From the NCBI RefSeq assembly GCF_002081715.1, contig NZ_MUKP01000047.1, positions 1 through 36,982 on the forward strand: DNA of 36,982 nt, given 5' to 3'. Within the stretch, counting starts at the first letter, position 1. The number at the start of each line of letters is the position of its first letter. The stretch comes from Nocardia donostiensis (GTDB taxonomy: Bacteria; Actinomycetota; Actinomycetes; Mycobacteriales; Mycobacteriaceae). A model generated the notes under the pieces. It was not told where the DNA came from, made no database searches, and was given only the letters and a program-made list of their open reading frames with translations. A program made the position numbers and the translations under genes. Of this stretch, positions 7,679 through 14,543 are shown piece after piece.

Positions 7679-8109
7679 AACAATCCCAATCCCTCTCGGA
7701 CGCGTTCGACGTCCTCGGCGGTTCCCATGAGTTCGAAGCGGTACAGGTAGGGCACACCGCATTTGCGGGAGATCACCTCGCCCGCATAACAGAAGGTGTC
7801 GCCGAAGTTCGTGTTACCTGCGGCGATGACCCCGCGCAGCAGGGCGCGGTTGTGCGGGTCGTTGAGGAACTTGGCGACTTGGCGCGGGACGAATTCCTTA
7901 TCGGATCGCTGGGAACCGAGAACGTGCCGACCGCCCCCGTAGGTGGGGACGATCAGCACGTACGGTTCGTCTACCCGCAGCGAGTCCGCGGTGTGCAGTG
8001 GTATCCGAGTCGCCGGGAGTCCCAGCTTCTCGACGAAACGATGCGTGTTCTCCGAGGCGCTGGAGAAGTAGACCAGCGCCGTCGTGCCGGATACCGGCTC
8101 GGCTGCCAT
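7633..8109 (-). CDS. nrdI: Flavodoxin-like NrdI protein
   Basis: NrdI (158 residues) is the flavoprotein that delivers the oxidant needed to assemble the dimanganese-tyrosyl cofactor of NrdF. The N-terminal ALVYFSSASENTHRFVEKLG is the FMN-phosphate loop, and IVPTYGGG and the later GNTNFGDTFC loop are further flavin contacts of the family. I start at ATG 8109, with GGGGAGG five bases upstream; an in-frame GTG at 8115 sits on top of that ribosome site. It lies 42 bases after nrdH and overlaps nrdE, so the three form one operon. Confidence 0.94.
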   Translation of the reverse strand: MAAEPVSGTTALVYFSSASENTHRFVEKLGLPATRIPLHTADSLRVDEPYVLIVPTYGGGRHVLGSQRSDKEFVPRQVAKFLNDPHNRALLRGVIAAGNTNFGDTFCYAGEVISRKCGVPYLYRFELMGTAEDVERVREGLGLFWQQQRQRRAEKRLA

Positions 8110-8151
8110 GCCCACCTCCCCTGGCTCATCGGAACAATGGTGTGTGCGAGC

Positions 8152-8385
8152 TCAGGCCGCCGCGACGGTGAGCGACTTGATGCGATCGGGCCGGAAACCG
8201 GACCAGTGGACGTCTCCGGCAACGACGACCGGCGCCTGCAGGTAGCCGAGCGCCATCACATAGTCACGCGCCTCGTCGTTCTGGGAGATGTCGACCACCT
8301 GGTACTCCACCCCGGCCTTGTCGAGGGCCTTGTAGGTGGCATTGCACTGGACGCAAGCGGGCTTGGTGTACACGGTGACAGTCAA
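8152..8385 (-). CDS. nrdH: Glutaredoxin-like protein NrdH
   Basis: A 77-residue redoxin that donates electrons to NrdE. The redox motif CVQC sits near the N-terminus in YTKPACVQCNATYKAL, and the C-terminal WSGFRPDRI is the NrdH signature that distinguishes it from glutaredoxins and directs reduction by thioredoxin reductase. The start is TTG 8385, preceded by AGAGAGGGA; longer in-frame starts would add residues the family lacks. It heads nrdHIE and is preceded by a roughly 180-base leader up to two NrdR-box-like sites. Confidence 0.95.
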   Translation of the reverse strand: MTVTVYTKPACVQCNATYKALDKAGVEYQVVDISQNDEARDYVMALGYLQAPVVVAGDVHWSGFRPDRIKSLTVAAA

Positions 8386-8562
8386 TGGGTGTCCCTCTCT
8401 CCTATGCCTGATCCACAGCCGGTGATCCGTATGCAGTGCCTTGCGCCAGCACGATCCAACGTTGCTGCGCAAACTCTTGGAGCTGGCCCGAAATCCCCTG
8501 CTCGGGCCGGTCCTACCGACGCGGCGCGAGGCGATGCTCGCTGGCCGTCTTCGGTATCGAAG

Positions 8563-8610
8563 ACACTACACCTAGTGGCCGACAGTTTCGACCAACACGA
8601 GATGTTGCGA
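8563..8610 (-). promoter_or_regulatory. Pair of NrdR-box-like sites upstream of nrdHIE
   Basis: On the plus strand the sites are ACACTACACCTAGTGG (8563-8578) and ACACGAGATGTTGCGA (8595-8610). The first keeps both outer half-sites of the NrdR consensus and the second matches about 11 of 16 positions. Their starts are 32 bp apart, exactly the spacing seen upstream of nrdF, which makes chance less likely and suggests joint repression of both units by NrdR. The nrdH start lies 178 bases downstream, so the transcript should have a long leader. Confidence 0.72.
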
Positions 8611-8734
8611 GTCACAAAGATGAAATTCCAGGCAGGTAAGTAGCAGGACAGTCGATTCGCAACCCGCTACGGCCGTGGCCCAGATCACAATTTTGCACCA
8701 CAGCTCCCTTCCAGCAAACCCAGGGGCACCGAAG

Positions 8735-8775
8735 CGACGAGGCCGCCCCGTCCATCGGACGGGGCGGCCTCGTCG
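8735..8775 (-). terminator. Strong stem-loop after the FMN reductase gene
   Basis: CGACGAGGCCGCCCCGTCC (8735-8753) pairs perfectly over 19 bp with its complement at 8757-8775 around an ATC loop. It begins 14 bases beyond the reductase stop codon. There is no T run, which is usual in GC-rich actinobacteria. It shields the nrdHIE promoter from read-through. Confidence 0.85.
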
Positions 8776-8789
8776 GGTGCGCGGCAGGA

Positions 8790-9359
8790 TCAGACAGAGC
8801 CGACCTGGGCGCGTACAGCCTCGGTCAGCTCGTGCACGGTGGCGCCGAGATCGCGCAGCGCCTCGGCGTCCTCGACCGGGCGCGTCGCAGCGAACCGCTG
8901 ACCGATGGTCGCGAAATGCAGATGAGCCGTTTCGACGACCTTGCCGCCCGCGATACCGACCGCCTTGACCGCGTCGCCGTGCGCCCACTTCGCGGCGTTT
9001 CCGCTTATCGATGCGCTGACGACGGCGACGGGCTTCGCCACGATCGCGCCCGTACCGTAGGGACGCGAGAGCCAGTCGATCGCATTCTTCAGCGCGGCGG
9101 GCAGGGTGCCGTTGTATTCGGGGGTGAGCAGCAGCAGGCCATCGACCTCGGCCACGGCGTCACGCAGTGCCTGCGCGGTAGCCGGAACCGAACCCGGTAC
9201 GTCGATGTCCTCGTTGTAGAAAGGAATATCGCCGATTCCTTCATGGATGGCGATCTCCACACCTTCCGGGGCGATCTGCACGGCCGCTTCGGCGAGTTGC
9301 CGGTTGACCGAGCCGGCGCGCAGGCTACCGACGAGGGCAAGGATACGGGTCTGGCTCAT
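8790..9359 (-). CDS. NADPH-dependent FMN reductase family protein
   Basis: A 189-residue flavodoxin-fold oxidoreductase. ALVGSLRAGSVNRQLAEA near the N-terminus is the phosphate-binding loop for FMN, and LLTPEYNGTLPAALKNAIDW is the diagnostic motif of the NADPH_FMN_red family (azoreductase, quinone or chromate reductase). The likely role is two-electron reduction of quinones or other electrophiles with NAD(P)H. Start ATG 9359 has AGGAG five bases upstream; longer in-frame starts would run into the divergent regulator. It is divergent from a TetR gene across 84 bases containing a clear inverted repeat, so repression by that TetR protein is the simplest model. The physiological substrate is unknown. 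Confidence 0.9.
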   Translation of the reverse strand: MSQTRILALVGSLRAGSVNRQLAEAAVQIAPEGVEIAIHEGIGDIPFYNEDIDVPGSVPATAQALRDAVAEVDGLLLLTPEYNGTLPAALKNAIDWLSRPYGTGAIVAKPVAVVSASISGNAAKWAHGDAVKAVGIAGGKVVETAHLHFATIGQRFAATRPVEDAEALRDLGATVHELTEAVRAQVGSV

Positions 9360-9404
9360 GACGACTCCTGGTGTACTGATAGTGGCATTTCCTTCACCCC
9401 CTGA

Positions 9405-9426
9405 TAACCGGACCATAGTCCGATTA
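9405..9426. promoter_or_regulatory. Candidate TetR operator between reductase and tetR
   Basis: CGGAC (9409-9413) and GTCCG (9418-9422) form a perfect inverted repeat around CATA. After one mismatched pair, TAA (9405-9407) and TTA (9424-9426) extend it, giving 8 of 9 paired positions per arm. The only strong palindrome in this short divergent region, it lies where a TetR dimer would block both promoters. Binding is inferred. Confidence 0.6.
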
Positions 9427-9443
9427 CATTCCCCGGAGTACAC

Positions 9444-10169
9444 GTGAGCTCTGTGAGCTACAACACTCAGCCGATGCGCCCTGCCGACGATGCCCGCACA
9501 GCATCCAGCGGCCCCGTCATCCGTCCCTCGCATGGATGCGGGCCGCCCCTGCCCGGCGTCGACGAACCCACCGAACGCGCCGACGCCGCACGCAACCGGC
9601 AACTGCTGCTCGACGCCGCCCAGCAACTGGTCCGCGAGCACGGTGTCGATGGTCTGACTATGGACGAGCTCGCAAAACGCGCCGGCGTCGGCAAAGGAAC
9701 CGTGTTCCGCCGGTTCGGCAACCGCACCGGGCTCATGCTCGCGCTGCTCGATCACTCCGAGCACAAGGCCCAAGAAGCGTTCATCTTCGGGCCCCCGCCG
9801 CTGGGGCCGGGCGCGCCGCCGGTCGAACGGCTGGTCGCCTACGGACGGGCACGCCTACTCGATATCGAGGTCGAAGGCGAACTGTACCGCGCCGCCGAGA
9901 TGGGCTCCCCCGATGAACGCTATTCCATGTCGCCGTACCACGTCATCAAAACTCACGTGTCGATGCTGCTGCGCGCCGCGAACACGCCCGGCGACATACC
10001 GCTGCTCGCCGACGCGCTACTGGCCACTCTCTCCGCCTCACTGGTACTACATCAACTCCGAACGCTCGGATACACCCGCGAACAGATCGGGGACAACTGG
10101 GAAGCGATCGTCCGCCGCGTCGTAGGCCCGCCCGCCAGTAGAGTGACCGGACATGGGGAACCTGCGTGA
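9444..10169 (+). CDS. TetR family transcriptional regulator
   Basis: This 241-residue repressor has an N-terminal helix-turn-helix domain. RQLLLDAAQQLVREHGVDGLTM (about residues 52-73) is helix 1 and its turn, and MDELAKRAGVGKGTVFRRFG (about 73-92) is the HTH with recognition helix. The C-terminal helices form the ligand pocket, and their sequence does not identify a ligand. About 45 low-complexity residues precede the HTH, longer than usual. GTG 9444 is supported by CGGAG six bases upstream, but a later start is possible. It probably controls itself, the divergent FMN reductase and nadE, whose start lies inside its last codons. Confidence 0.9.
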   Translation: MSSVSYNTQPMRPADDARTASSGPVIRPSHGCGPPLPGVDEPTERADAARNRQLLLDAAQQLVREHGVDGLTMDELAKRAGVGKGTVFRRFGNRTGLMLALLDHSEHKAQEAFIFGPPPLGPGAPPVERLVAYGRARLLDIEVEGELYRAAEMGSPDERYSMSPYHVIKTHVSMLLRAANTPGDIPLLADALLATLSASLVLHQLRTLGYTREQIGDNWEAIVRRVVGPPASRVTGHGEPA

Positions 10170-10977
10170 ACAGATCATCACCGAACTGGGCGTGCGACCC
10201 AGCATCGAACCGAAGACCGAGGTGCGCCGCCGAGTCGACTTCCTGAAGGACTATCTACGCACCACCCCCGCAACAGGTTTCGTGCTCGGAATCAGCGGCG
10301 GCCAAGACAGCACCCTGGCCGGGCGGCTGTGCCAACTCGCCGCCGAGGAGCTACGCGCCGACGGCGTCGACGCCACCTTCGTCGCGGTACGGCTCCCCTA
10401 CGGGGTGCAGTCCGACGAAGCCGACGCCAGAATCGCGATGCGGTTCATCGCACCGGACCGGTCGGTGGTAGTCAACGTCCGCCCCAGCGCCAACGCGGTC
10501 GCCGCCGAGGTGGCTTCCGCGCTGCAGGTGGACACACTGCGCGATTTCGTGCGCGGCAACATCAAAGCCCGCGAACGCATGGTCATCCAGTACGCCATCG
10601 CGGGCCAAGACGAGCTACTCGTCGTCGGCACCGACCACGCCGCAGAAGCAGTCACCGGATTCTTCACCAAATACGGTGATGGCGGCGTCGACCTCACCCC
10701 GCTCAGCGGTCTCACCAAACGCCAGGGCGCAGCGCTGCTGCAGGAACTCGGTGCCCCCGCGAGCACCTGGTCCAAGATTCCCACCGCCGATTTGGAAGAC
10801 GACCGCCCCGCCCTCCCCGACGAAGAAGCTCTCGGCTTACGCTACGCCGAGATCGACGACTACCTCGAAGGCAAAGAAGTCACCGCCGAAGTCGCCGAAC
10901 GCATCGAATCGACCTACCGGAAAACCCGGCACAAGCGCACCGTCCCCGTCACCCCGCTCGACACCTGGTGGCGCTGA
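10153..10977 (+). CDS. nadE: Ammonia-dependent NAD+ synthetase
   Basis: The enzyme (274 residues) converts deamido-NAD+ (NaAD), ATP and ammonia to NAD+, the last step of NAD synthesis. The PP-loop GISGGQDST lies at residues 46-54. LPYGVQSDEADA, DFVRGNIKARERM, VVGTDHAAEAVTGFFTKYGD and PTADLEDDRPALPDE follow in the order seen in E. coli NadE, which it resembles along its whole length. There is no glutaminase domain, so it differs from the long glutamine-dependent enzyme of M. tuberculosis. The start overlaps the tetR end by 17 bases, suggesting co-transcription with a regulator of a flavin reductase. Confidence 0.96.
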   Translation: MGNLREQIITELGVRPSIEPKTEVRRRVDFLKDYLRTTPATGFVLGISGGQDSTLAGRLCQLAAEELRADGVDATFVAVRLPYGVQSDEADARIAMRFIAPDRSVVVNVRPSANAVAAEVASALQVDTLRDFVRGNIKARERMVIQYAIAGQDELLVVGTDHAAEAVTGFFTKYGDGGVDLTPLSGLTKRQGAALLQELGAPASTWSKIPTADLEDDRPALPDEEALGLRYAEIDDYLEGKEVTAEVAERIESTYRKTRHKRTVPVTPLDTWWR

Positions 10978-10986
10978 GCGACCGGT

Positions 10987-12237
10987 CTATTCCGGTAGTC
11001 GGCAGGAGGCGTCCTCGACCTCCCGCAACCGCCGGGTGAGGAAGCCACGGGCCTGCTCATTGCCTGCGTGCTCCAGCGCGGCCCGATAGTGCTCGACGGC
11101 CTCGCGCGGGCGGCCCGCACGGCGGAGCAGATCGGCGCGGGTGGCAGCAACCATGTGGGTGTGCGCCAGTCGGGGGTGACCGGCGATCTCGTCGAGCGCA
11201 GCCAGACCGACATCGAACCCGTGCAGGAAACCGAGCGCGACCGCCCGGTTCACCTGGGCTGCTGGGGAATCGGTGAAGCCGAGCATTTCGTCGTAACCCG
11301 CCACTACGCTCGCCCAGTCCGTCGACGCCCAGTCCGGCGCGCTCGCGTGAGCGGCGGCGATCCGCGCCTGAGCGAGATAGGGACCGCTGCCCGCGGCGAC
11401 CTCGGCGAGCAAGCGCAGCCCCACGGCGATGGTGTCCCGATCCCACCGGGAGCGGTCCTGTTCCTCGAGTGGCACTACTCGGCCGTCGGCGTCGCGACGT
11501 TGCCCGCGGCGGCTGTCGTGCAAGAGCATGAGCGCCAGCAGCGCTCGGGCCTCGGGTTCCTCGGGCAGCAGCTCACACAGCAGCCCACCGAGCCGTATCG
11601 CTTCATCACACAACTCGTCTCGTACCGCCGATGACCCCGAGGTGGCGGAGTAGCCCTCGGTGAAAACCAGGTAGACGCAGGCCAGCACGCCGGGCACACG
11701 CTCGGGCAACAGATGCGCGGGCGGCACACGCAGCGGGATGGCGGCCTGCCGGATCTTCGCCTTCACACGCGTCAAGCGTTGGGCGACAGTGTGTTCCGGT
11801 TGCAGGAAGGCACGCGCGATCTCGGCGGTGCGCAGCCCACAGACCAGGCGCAGCGTCAATGCGACCCGCGACTCGGCCGACAGCGCAGGATGACAGCAGG
11901 TGAAGATCAAACACAACTGGTCGTCGGGCACCGGTGTCACCTGCTCCAGCTCGTTCGGTGGCAGTGCGCGCATGGCCTCGTGCTCCCGATCGAGGCGAGT
12001 GGTCTCACGCCGCAGCCGGTCCAGGGCCCGATTACGGGCGGCGGTGGTGATCCATGCCCCCGGATTGTCGGGGAAACCATGCACGGGCCAGGTGCGTAAC
12101 GCGTCGGCGAAGGCGTCTTGCACCGCGTCCTCAGCGGCCCCGATATCGCCCATCATCCGCGCGACGGTGGCCAGGGCCCGGCCGAACTCGGCGCGGTAAA
12201 CAGCGTCGATAGTCTCGTCCGGGCCCGCCACACTCAC
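10987..12237 (-). CDS. ECF42-type RNA polymerase sigma factor with C-terminal extension
   Basis: The protein is 416 residues, twice the usual ECF size. Region 2 spans about 10-80 (AEDAVQDAFADALRTWP, then PGAWITTAARNRALDRLRRE). Region 4 spans about 110-165 (LTLRLVCGLRTAEIARAF, then EHTVAQRLTRVKAKI). The remaining 240 residues include CVYLVFTEGY and helical repeats, the extension typical of ECF42. These sigma factors have no anti-sigma partner and are regularly linked to DGPF/YCII proteins, as here. Start GTG 12237 overlaps the TGA of the DGPF gene, so the two are translationally coupled. It converges with nadE, leaving 9 bases between stops. Confidence 0.92.
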   Translation of the reverse strand: MSVAGPDETIDAVYRAEFGRALATVARMMGDIGAAEDAVQDAFADALRTWPVHGFPDNPGAWITTAARNRALDRLRRETTRLDREHEAMRALPPNELEQVTPVPDDQLCLIFTCCHPALSAESRVALTLRLVCGLRTAEIARAFLQPEHTVAQRLTRVKAKIRQAAIPLRVPPAHLLPERVPGVLACVYLVFTEGYSATSGSSAVRDELCDEAIRLGGLLCELLPEEPEARALLALMLLHDSRRGQRRDADGRVVPLEEQDRSRWDRDTIAVGLRLLAEVAAGSGPYLAQARIAAAHASAPDWASTDWASVVAGYDEMLGFTDSPAAQVNRAVALGFLHGFDVGLAALDEIAGHPRLAHTHMVAATRADLLRRAGRPREAVEHYRAALEHAGNEQARGFLTRRLREVEDASCRLPE

Positions 12238-12947
12238 TCCACCATGGCCACAATCGGGCGCACCTCGGTGTATCCGCGCTCGCCGAGCGGAATCTGCGCG
12301 GCGATCTCGGCGGCGGCCGCCCGGTCCGGAGCGGTGAACAGATAGAGGCCGTCGACGACCTCGGCGAACTCCGGATACGGGCCATCGGTGAGCAACAACT
12401 TCCCGTCGCGCACCCGCACCGTCGTCGCGGCCACCGGCGGGTGCAGGGCCCCGCCGCCGCGGATCGCTTCGGCGTACTTCTCGCCGAAGCGCTGATGCTC
12501 GGCCACCGCCTCATCCCATGCGTCTGTGCCCGGTTCGATCACCGCGTCGGGCGCCTCCCACAGCAGGGCCAGCCACCAGTCAGGCCCCGGATCGGCATGC
12601 CCCGACCACATCACCATGGGCCGCACCTCGACAGCGCCGCCCTCGACGGTGGGCAGCTGCCTGGCCAGTTCGATCGCGGCGTCGAGATCGGCGGCGTCGA
12701 AGACATAGAACCCGCCGACCACTTCTGCCTGCTCGGCGAACGGGCCGTCCGACACCAGCATGCGTCCGTCGGCGCGCCGAACGGTGAGCGCAGTGTCGGA
12801 GGGATACAGCGCGGCACCGCCCGCGACCGCCGCACCGGCACGTTGCTCGAATTCGGCGAACCTCGCCACCTCGGCCTCGAACTCGGCCGTGCCCGGCTGC
12901 TCGACCGAACCGTCTTCCCGATCCACCAGGGTCACCAGGTAGTGCAT
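12234..12947 (-). CDS. Two-domain DGPF/YCII-related protein
   Basis: A 237-residue protein consisting of two tandem YCII-like domains. The first has LVSDGPFAEQAEVVGGFYVF (about residues 75-95) and the second LLTDGPYPEFAEVVDGLYLF, the DGPF motif for which the family is named. Each domain is a small alpha/beta ferredoxin-like fold; their chemistry is unsettled. Most DGPF proteins are about 110-140 residues with one domain, so this is a fusion or internal duplication. Start ATG 12947 has AAGGA about 8 bases upstream; in-frame codons further up lack family similarity. Its stop overlaps the ECF42 sigma gene, and the DGPF protein is thought to act in the same pathway. Confidence 0.9.
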   Translation of the reverse strand: MHYLVTLVDREDGSVEQPGTAEFEAEVARFAEFEQRAGAAVAGGAALYPSDTALTVRRADGRMLVSDGPFAEQAEVVGGFYVFDAADLDAAIELARQLPTVEGGAVEVRPMVMWSGHADPGPDWWLALLWEAPDAVIEPGTDAWDEAVAEHQRFGEKYAEAIRGGGALHPPVAATTVRVRDGKLLLTDGPYPEFAEVVDGLYLFTAPDRAAAAEIAAQIPLGERGYTEVRPIVAMVE

Positions 12948-13078
12948 ATCGTCATCCTTTCTCACTTCGCCCGGGGGCGGACACCCCTCGGCTATGAGGA
13001 CGACGAACGGGGCCGCGGGATCTCTACATGCGCAAGAGCCGACTTCGATTTTTTCGCGCGGCGGAGACAACCGCTGGG

Positions 13079-13321
13079 TCAGCCGCCTGCGAAGGGCGGC
13101 AGCACGTCCACTCGGCGGCCCAACAGCGAGGACGGGTCACGGGTGAGTTCGTCGCCGATCAGGTAGGCGCACACGGTGAGCATCTTGTCCAGGTCGGGGC
13201 CGTAGGCGCCGGCGAGGGTGGTGCGCAGGTCGGCGACGGTGGCGCCGGGCGGCAGGTCGAGGGCTTCGGCGTCCTTGCCGACGGCGTCGGCGATGGCGGC
13301 GAAATAACGGATCTCAACCAC
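13079..13321 (-). CDS. moaD: Molybdopterin synthase sulfur carrier subunit MoaD
   Basis: An 80-residue ubiquitin-like protein. Its C-terminal Gly-Gly (VDVLPPFAGG) is activated and thiocarboxylated, then inserted with MoaE to convert cyclic pyranopterin monophosphate to molybdopterin. VEIRYFAAIADAVG is the first beta-strand/helix unit of the family. GTG 13321 overlaps the moaA end by 8 bases, so moaA and moaD are coupled, while moaE lies on the opposite strand of the same locus. Confidence 0.94.
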   Translation of the reverse strand: MVEIRYFAAIADAVGKDAEALDLPPGATVADLRTTLAGAYGPDLDKMLTVCAYLIGDELTRDPSSLLGRRVDVLPPFAGG

Positions 13322-14372
13322 CTATGGCTCCCATCGTGCGTTCGGGTGGGACGAAACCGGCGGCGTCGATACCGTGGCCTGCCCACTTGTTCCACATCGC
13401 GCCGCGCCAGATCCGCGCCAACTCGGCGTCGGCGGCGCCGGACCGTAAAGCCTGCCGCATATCGAATTCCTGATCACTGAACAGGCACGAACGCAGCATA
13501 CCGTCGGCAGTGAGGCGGGTGCGGTCGCAGCTGTCGCAGAACTTCCTGGTCACCGTCGCGATAATGCCGACGGTCGCGGGGCCGCCGTCGACCAGCCATT
13601 TCTCCGCGGGCGCCGCGGGGTCGGAGCGGCCGATCGCGGTCAGGTCGTAGTGCCTGCCGAGCACGTCGAGCAGTTCCGCGGCGGTCACCATGTTCGCGCG
13701 CGCCCATTCGTGATCGGCGTCGAGCGGCATTTCCTCGATGAACCGCAGTTCGCAGCCTTCGTTCAGGCACCAGCGCAGCAGATCCGGGGCTCCGGCCAGG
13801 GTCTGGCGCATCAGCACCGCGTTCACTTTCACCGGGGCCAGCCCGGCCCGGTTCGCGGCGCGGATACCGGACAGAGTGGAGTCGAGGCGGTCGCGGCGGG
13901 TGAGCTCGGCGAAACCGGCTCGGTCCACGGTGTCCAGCGAAACGTTCACCCGGCTCAGGCCGGCATCGACCAGTCCGCGCGCTCGATGCTGCAGACCGAT
14001 CCCGTTGGTGGTCATCGCGAGCGGGGTGTGCGGGACCTGCTCATGGCAGCCTGCGATGATGCGTTCCAGATCGCGGCGCATCAACGGCTCCCCACCGGTG
14101 AACCGGACCTCATGGATACCGAGTTCGCGCACCGCCAACGCGACCAGCCGGACTATCTCGTCGACGGTCAGCAGTTCGTCGCGCGGAATCGCGGGCAGAC
14201 CCTCCTCGGGCATGCAGTAGGTGCAGCGCAGCGAGCACTTCTCGGTAATGGAGACACGCAGGTCGCGCGCGGTACGCCCGAATCGGTCCACCAGCAGCGG
14301 TGTTTCCGGCCTTCCCTCGAGCGAGGGGAGGCCGGACCGCACGGTGGGGAGCCCCATATCGACCAGCGTCAC
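13314..14372 (-). CDS. moaA: GTP 3',8-cyclase MoaA
   Basis: A 352-residue radical-SAM enzyme that starts molybdenum-cofactor synthesis by cyclising GTP. The SAM cluster motif is C46-x3-C50-x2-C53 in EKCSLRCTYCM. The C-terminal cluster lies in FCDSCDRTRLTADG followed by MLRSCLF, and the C-terminal GAIGG carries the double glycine needed for activity. I keep GTG 14372 because MTLVDMGLPTVRS aligns with the N-terminus of mycobacterial MoaA; ATG 14357 is the alternative. A 13-bp palindrome (14306-14335) lies within the variable first codons. moeA diverges 171 bases away; I could not recognise a Moco riboswitch between them. Confidence 0.95.
   Translation of the reverse strand: MTLVDMGLPTVRSGLPSLEGRPETPLLVDRFGRTARDLRVSITEKCSLRCTYCMPEEGLPAIPRDELLTVDEIVRLVALAVRELGIHEVRFTGGEPLMRRDLERIIAGCHEQVPHTPLAMTTNGIGLQHRARGLVDAGLSRVNVSLDTVDRAGFAELTRRDRLDSTLSGIRAANRAGLAPVKVNAVLMRQTLAGAPDLLRWCLNEGCELRFIEEMPLDADHEWARANMVTAAELLDVLGRHYDLTAIGRSDPAAPAEKWLVDGGPATVGIIATVTRKFCDSCDRTRLTADGMLRSCLFSDQEFDMRQALRSGAADAELARIWRGAMWNKWAGHGIDAAGFVPPERTMGAIGG
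14306..14335. repeat. Palindromic element inside the moaA 5' codons
   Basis: CCGGCCTTCCCTC (14306-14318) pairs with GAGGGGAGGCCGG (14323-14335) around GAGC, with one G-T pair. A related sequence, in the other orientation and less symmetric, lies at about 14389-14411 (CCTCCCCTCCCCGAAGCGAG), upstream of the gene. The two copies resemble a short mobile palindrome of the REP/MITE kind, or a structure that affects moaA translation. Origin is inferred. Confidence 0.35.
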
Positions 14373-14543
14373 CCCTCCATTCTGACTTCCTCCCCTCCCC
14401 GAAGCGAGGGAGCCCCAGCCCGCGCGAGTTGGTTTCGGAGTTTCACCGCAGGCCAGCTGGAAGGCTGGGTCACCGGCTCGCGGCGGTCAGGTGAGCGCTC
14501 GTGCATGCCCATCGGGACGACCCATGCCCGTTAGGCTGAGCGC

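Larger units (their letters stand above)
8386..8789 (-). other. Intergenic region upstream of nrdH
   Basis: These 404 bases lie between nrdH and the reductase gene, which run in the same direction. Next to nrdH is an unexplained leader of about 175 bases in which I see no ORF and no cobalamin-riboswitch core. The paired NrdR-box-like sites follow (8563-8610), then about 120 bases without features, then the strong terminator of the upstream reductase (8735-8775). Confidence 0.5.

Noticed and set aside
8386..8562. Cobalamin riboswitch in the nrdH leader
   Set aside because: No B12-box-like sequence was found, and class Ib reductase does not use cobalamin. The long leader remains unexplained.
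14373..14543. Moco riboswitch between moaA and moeA
   Set aside because: The region is a plausible place, but I could not recognise the conserved core by eye. A covariance-model search would settle it.
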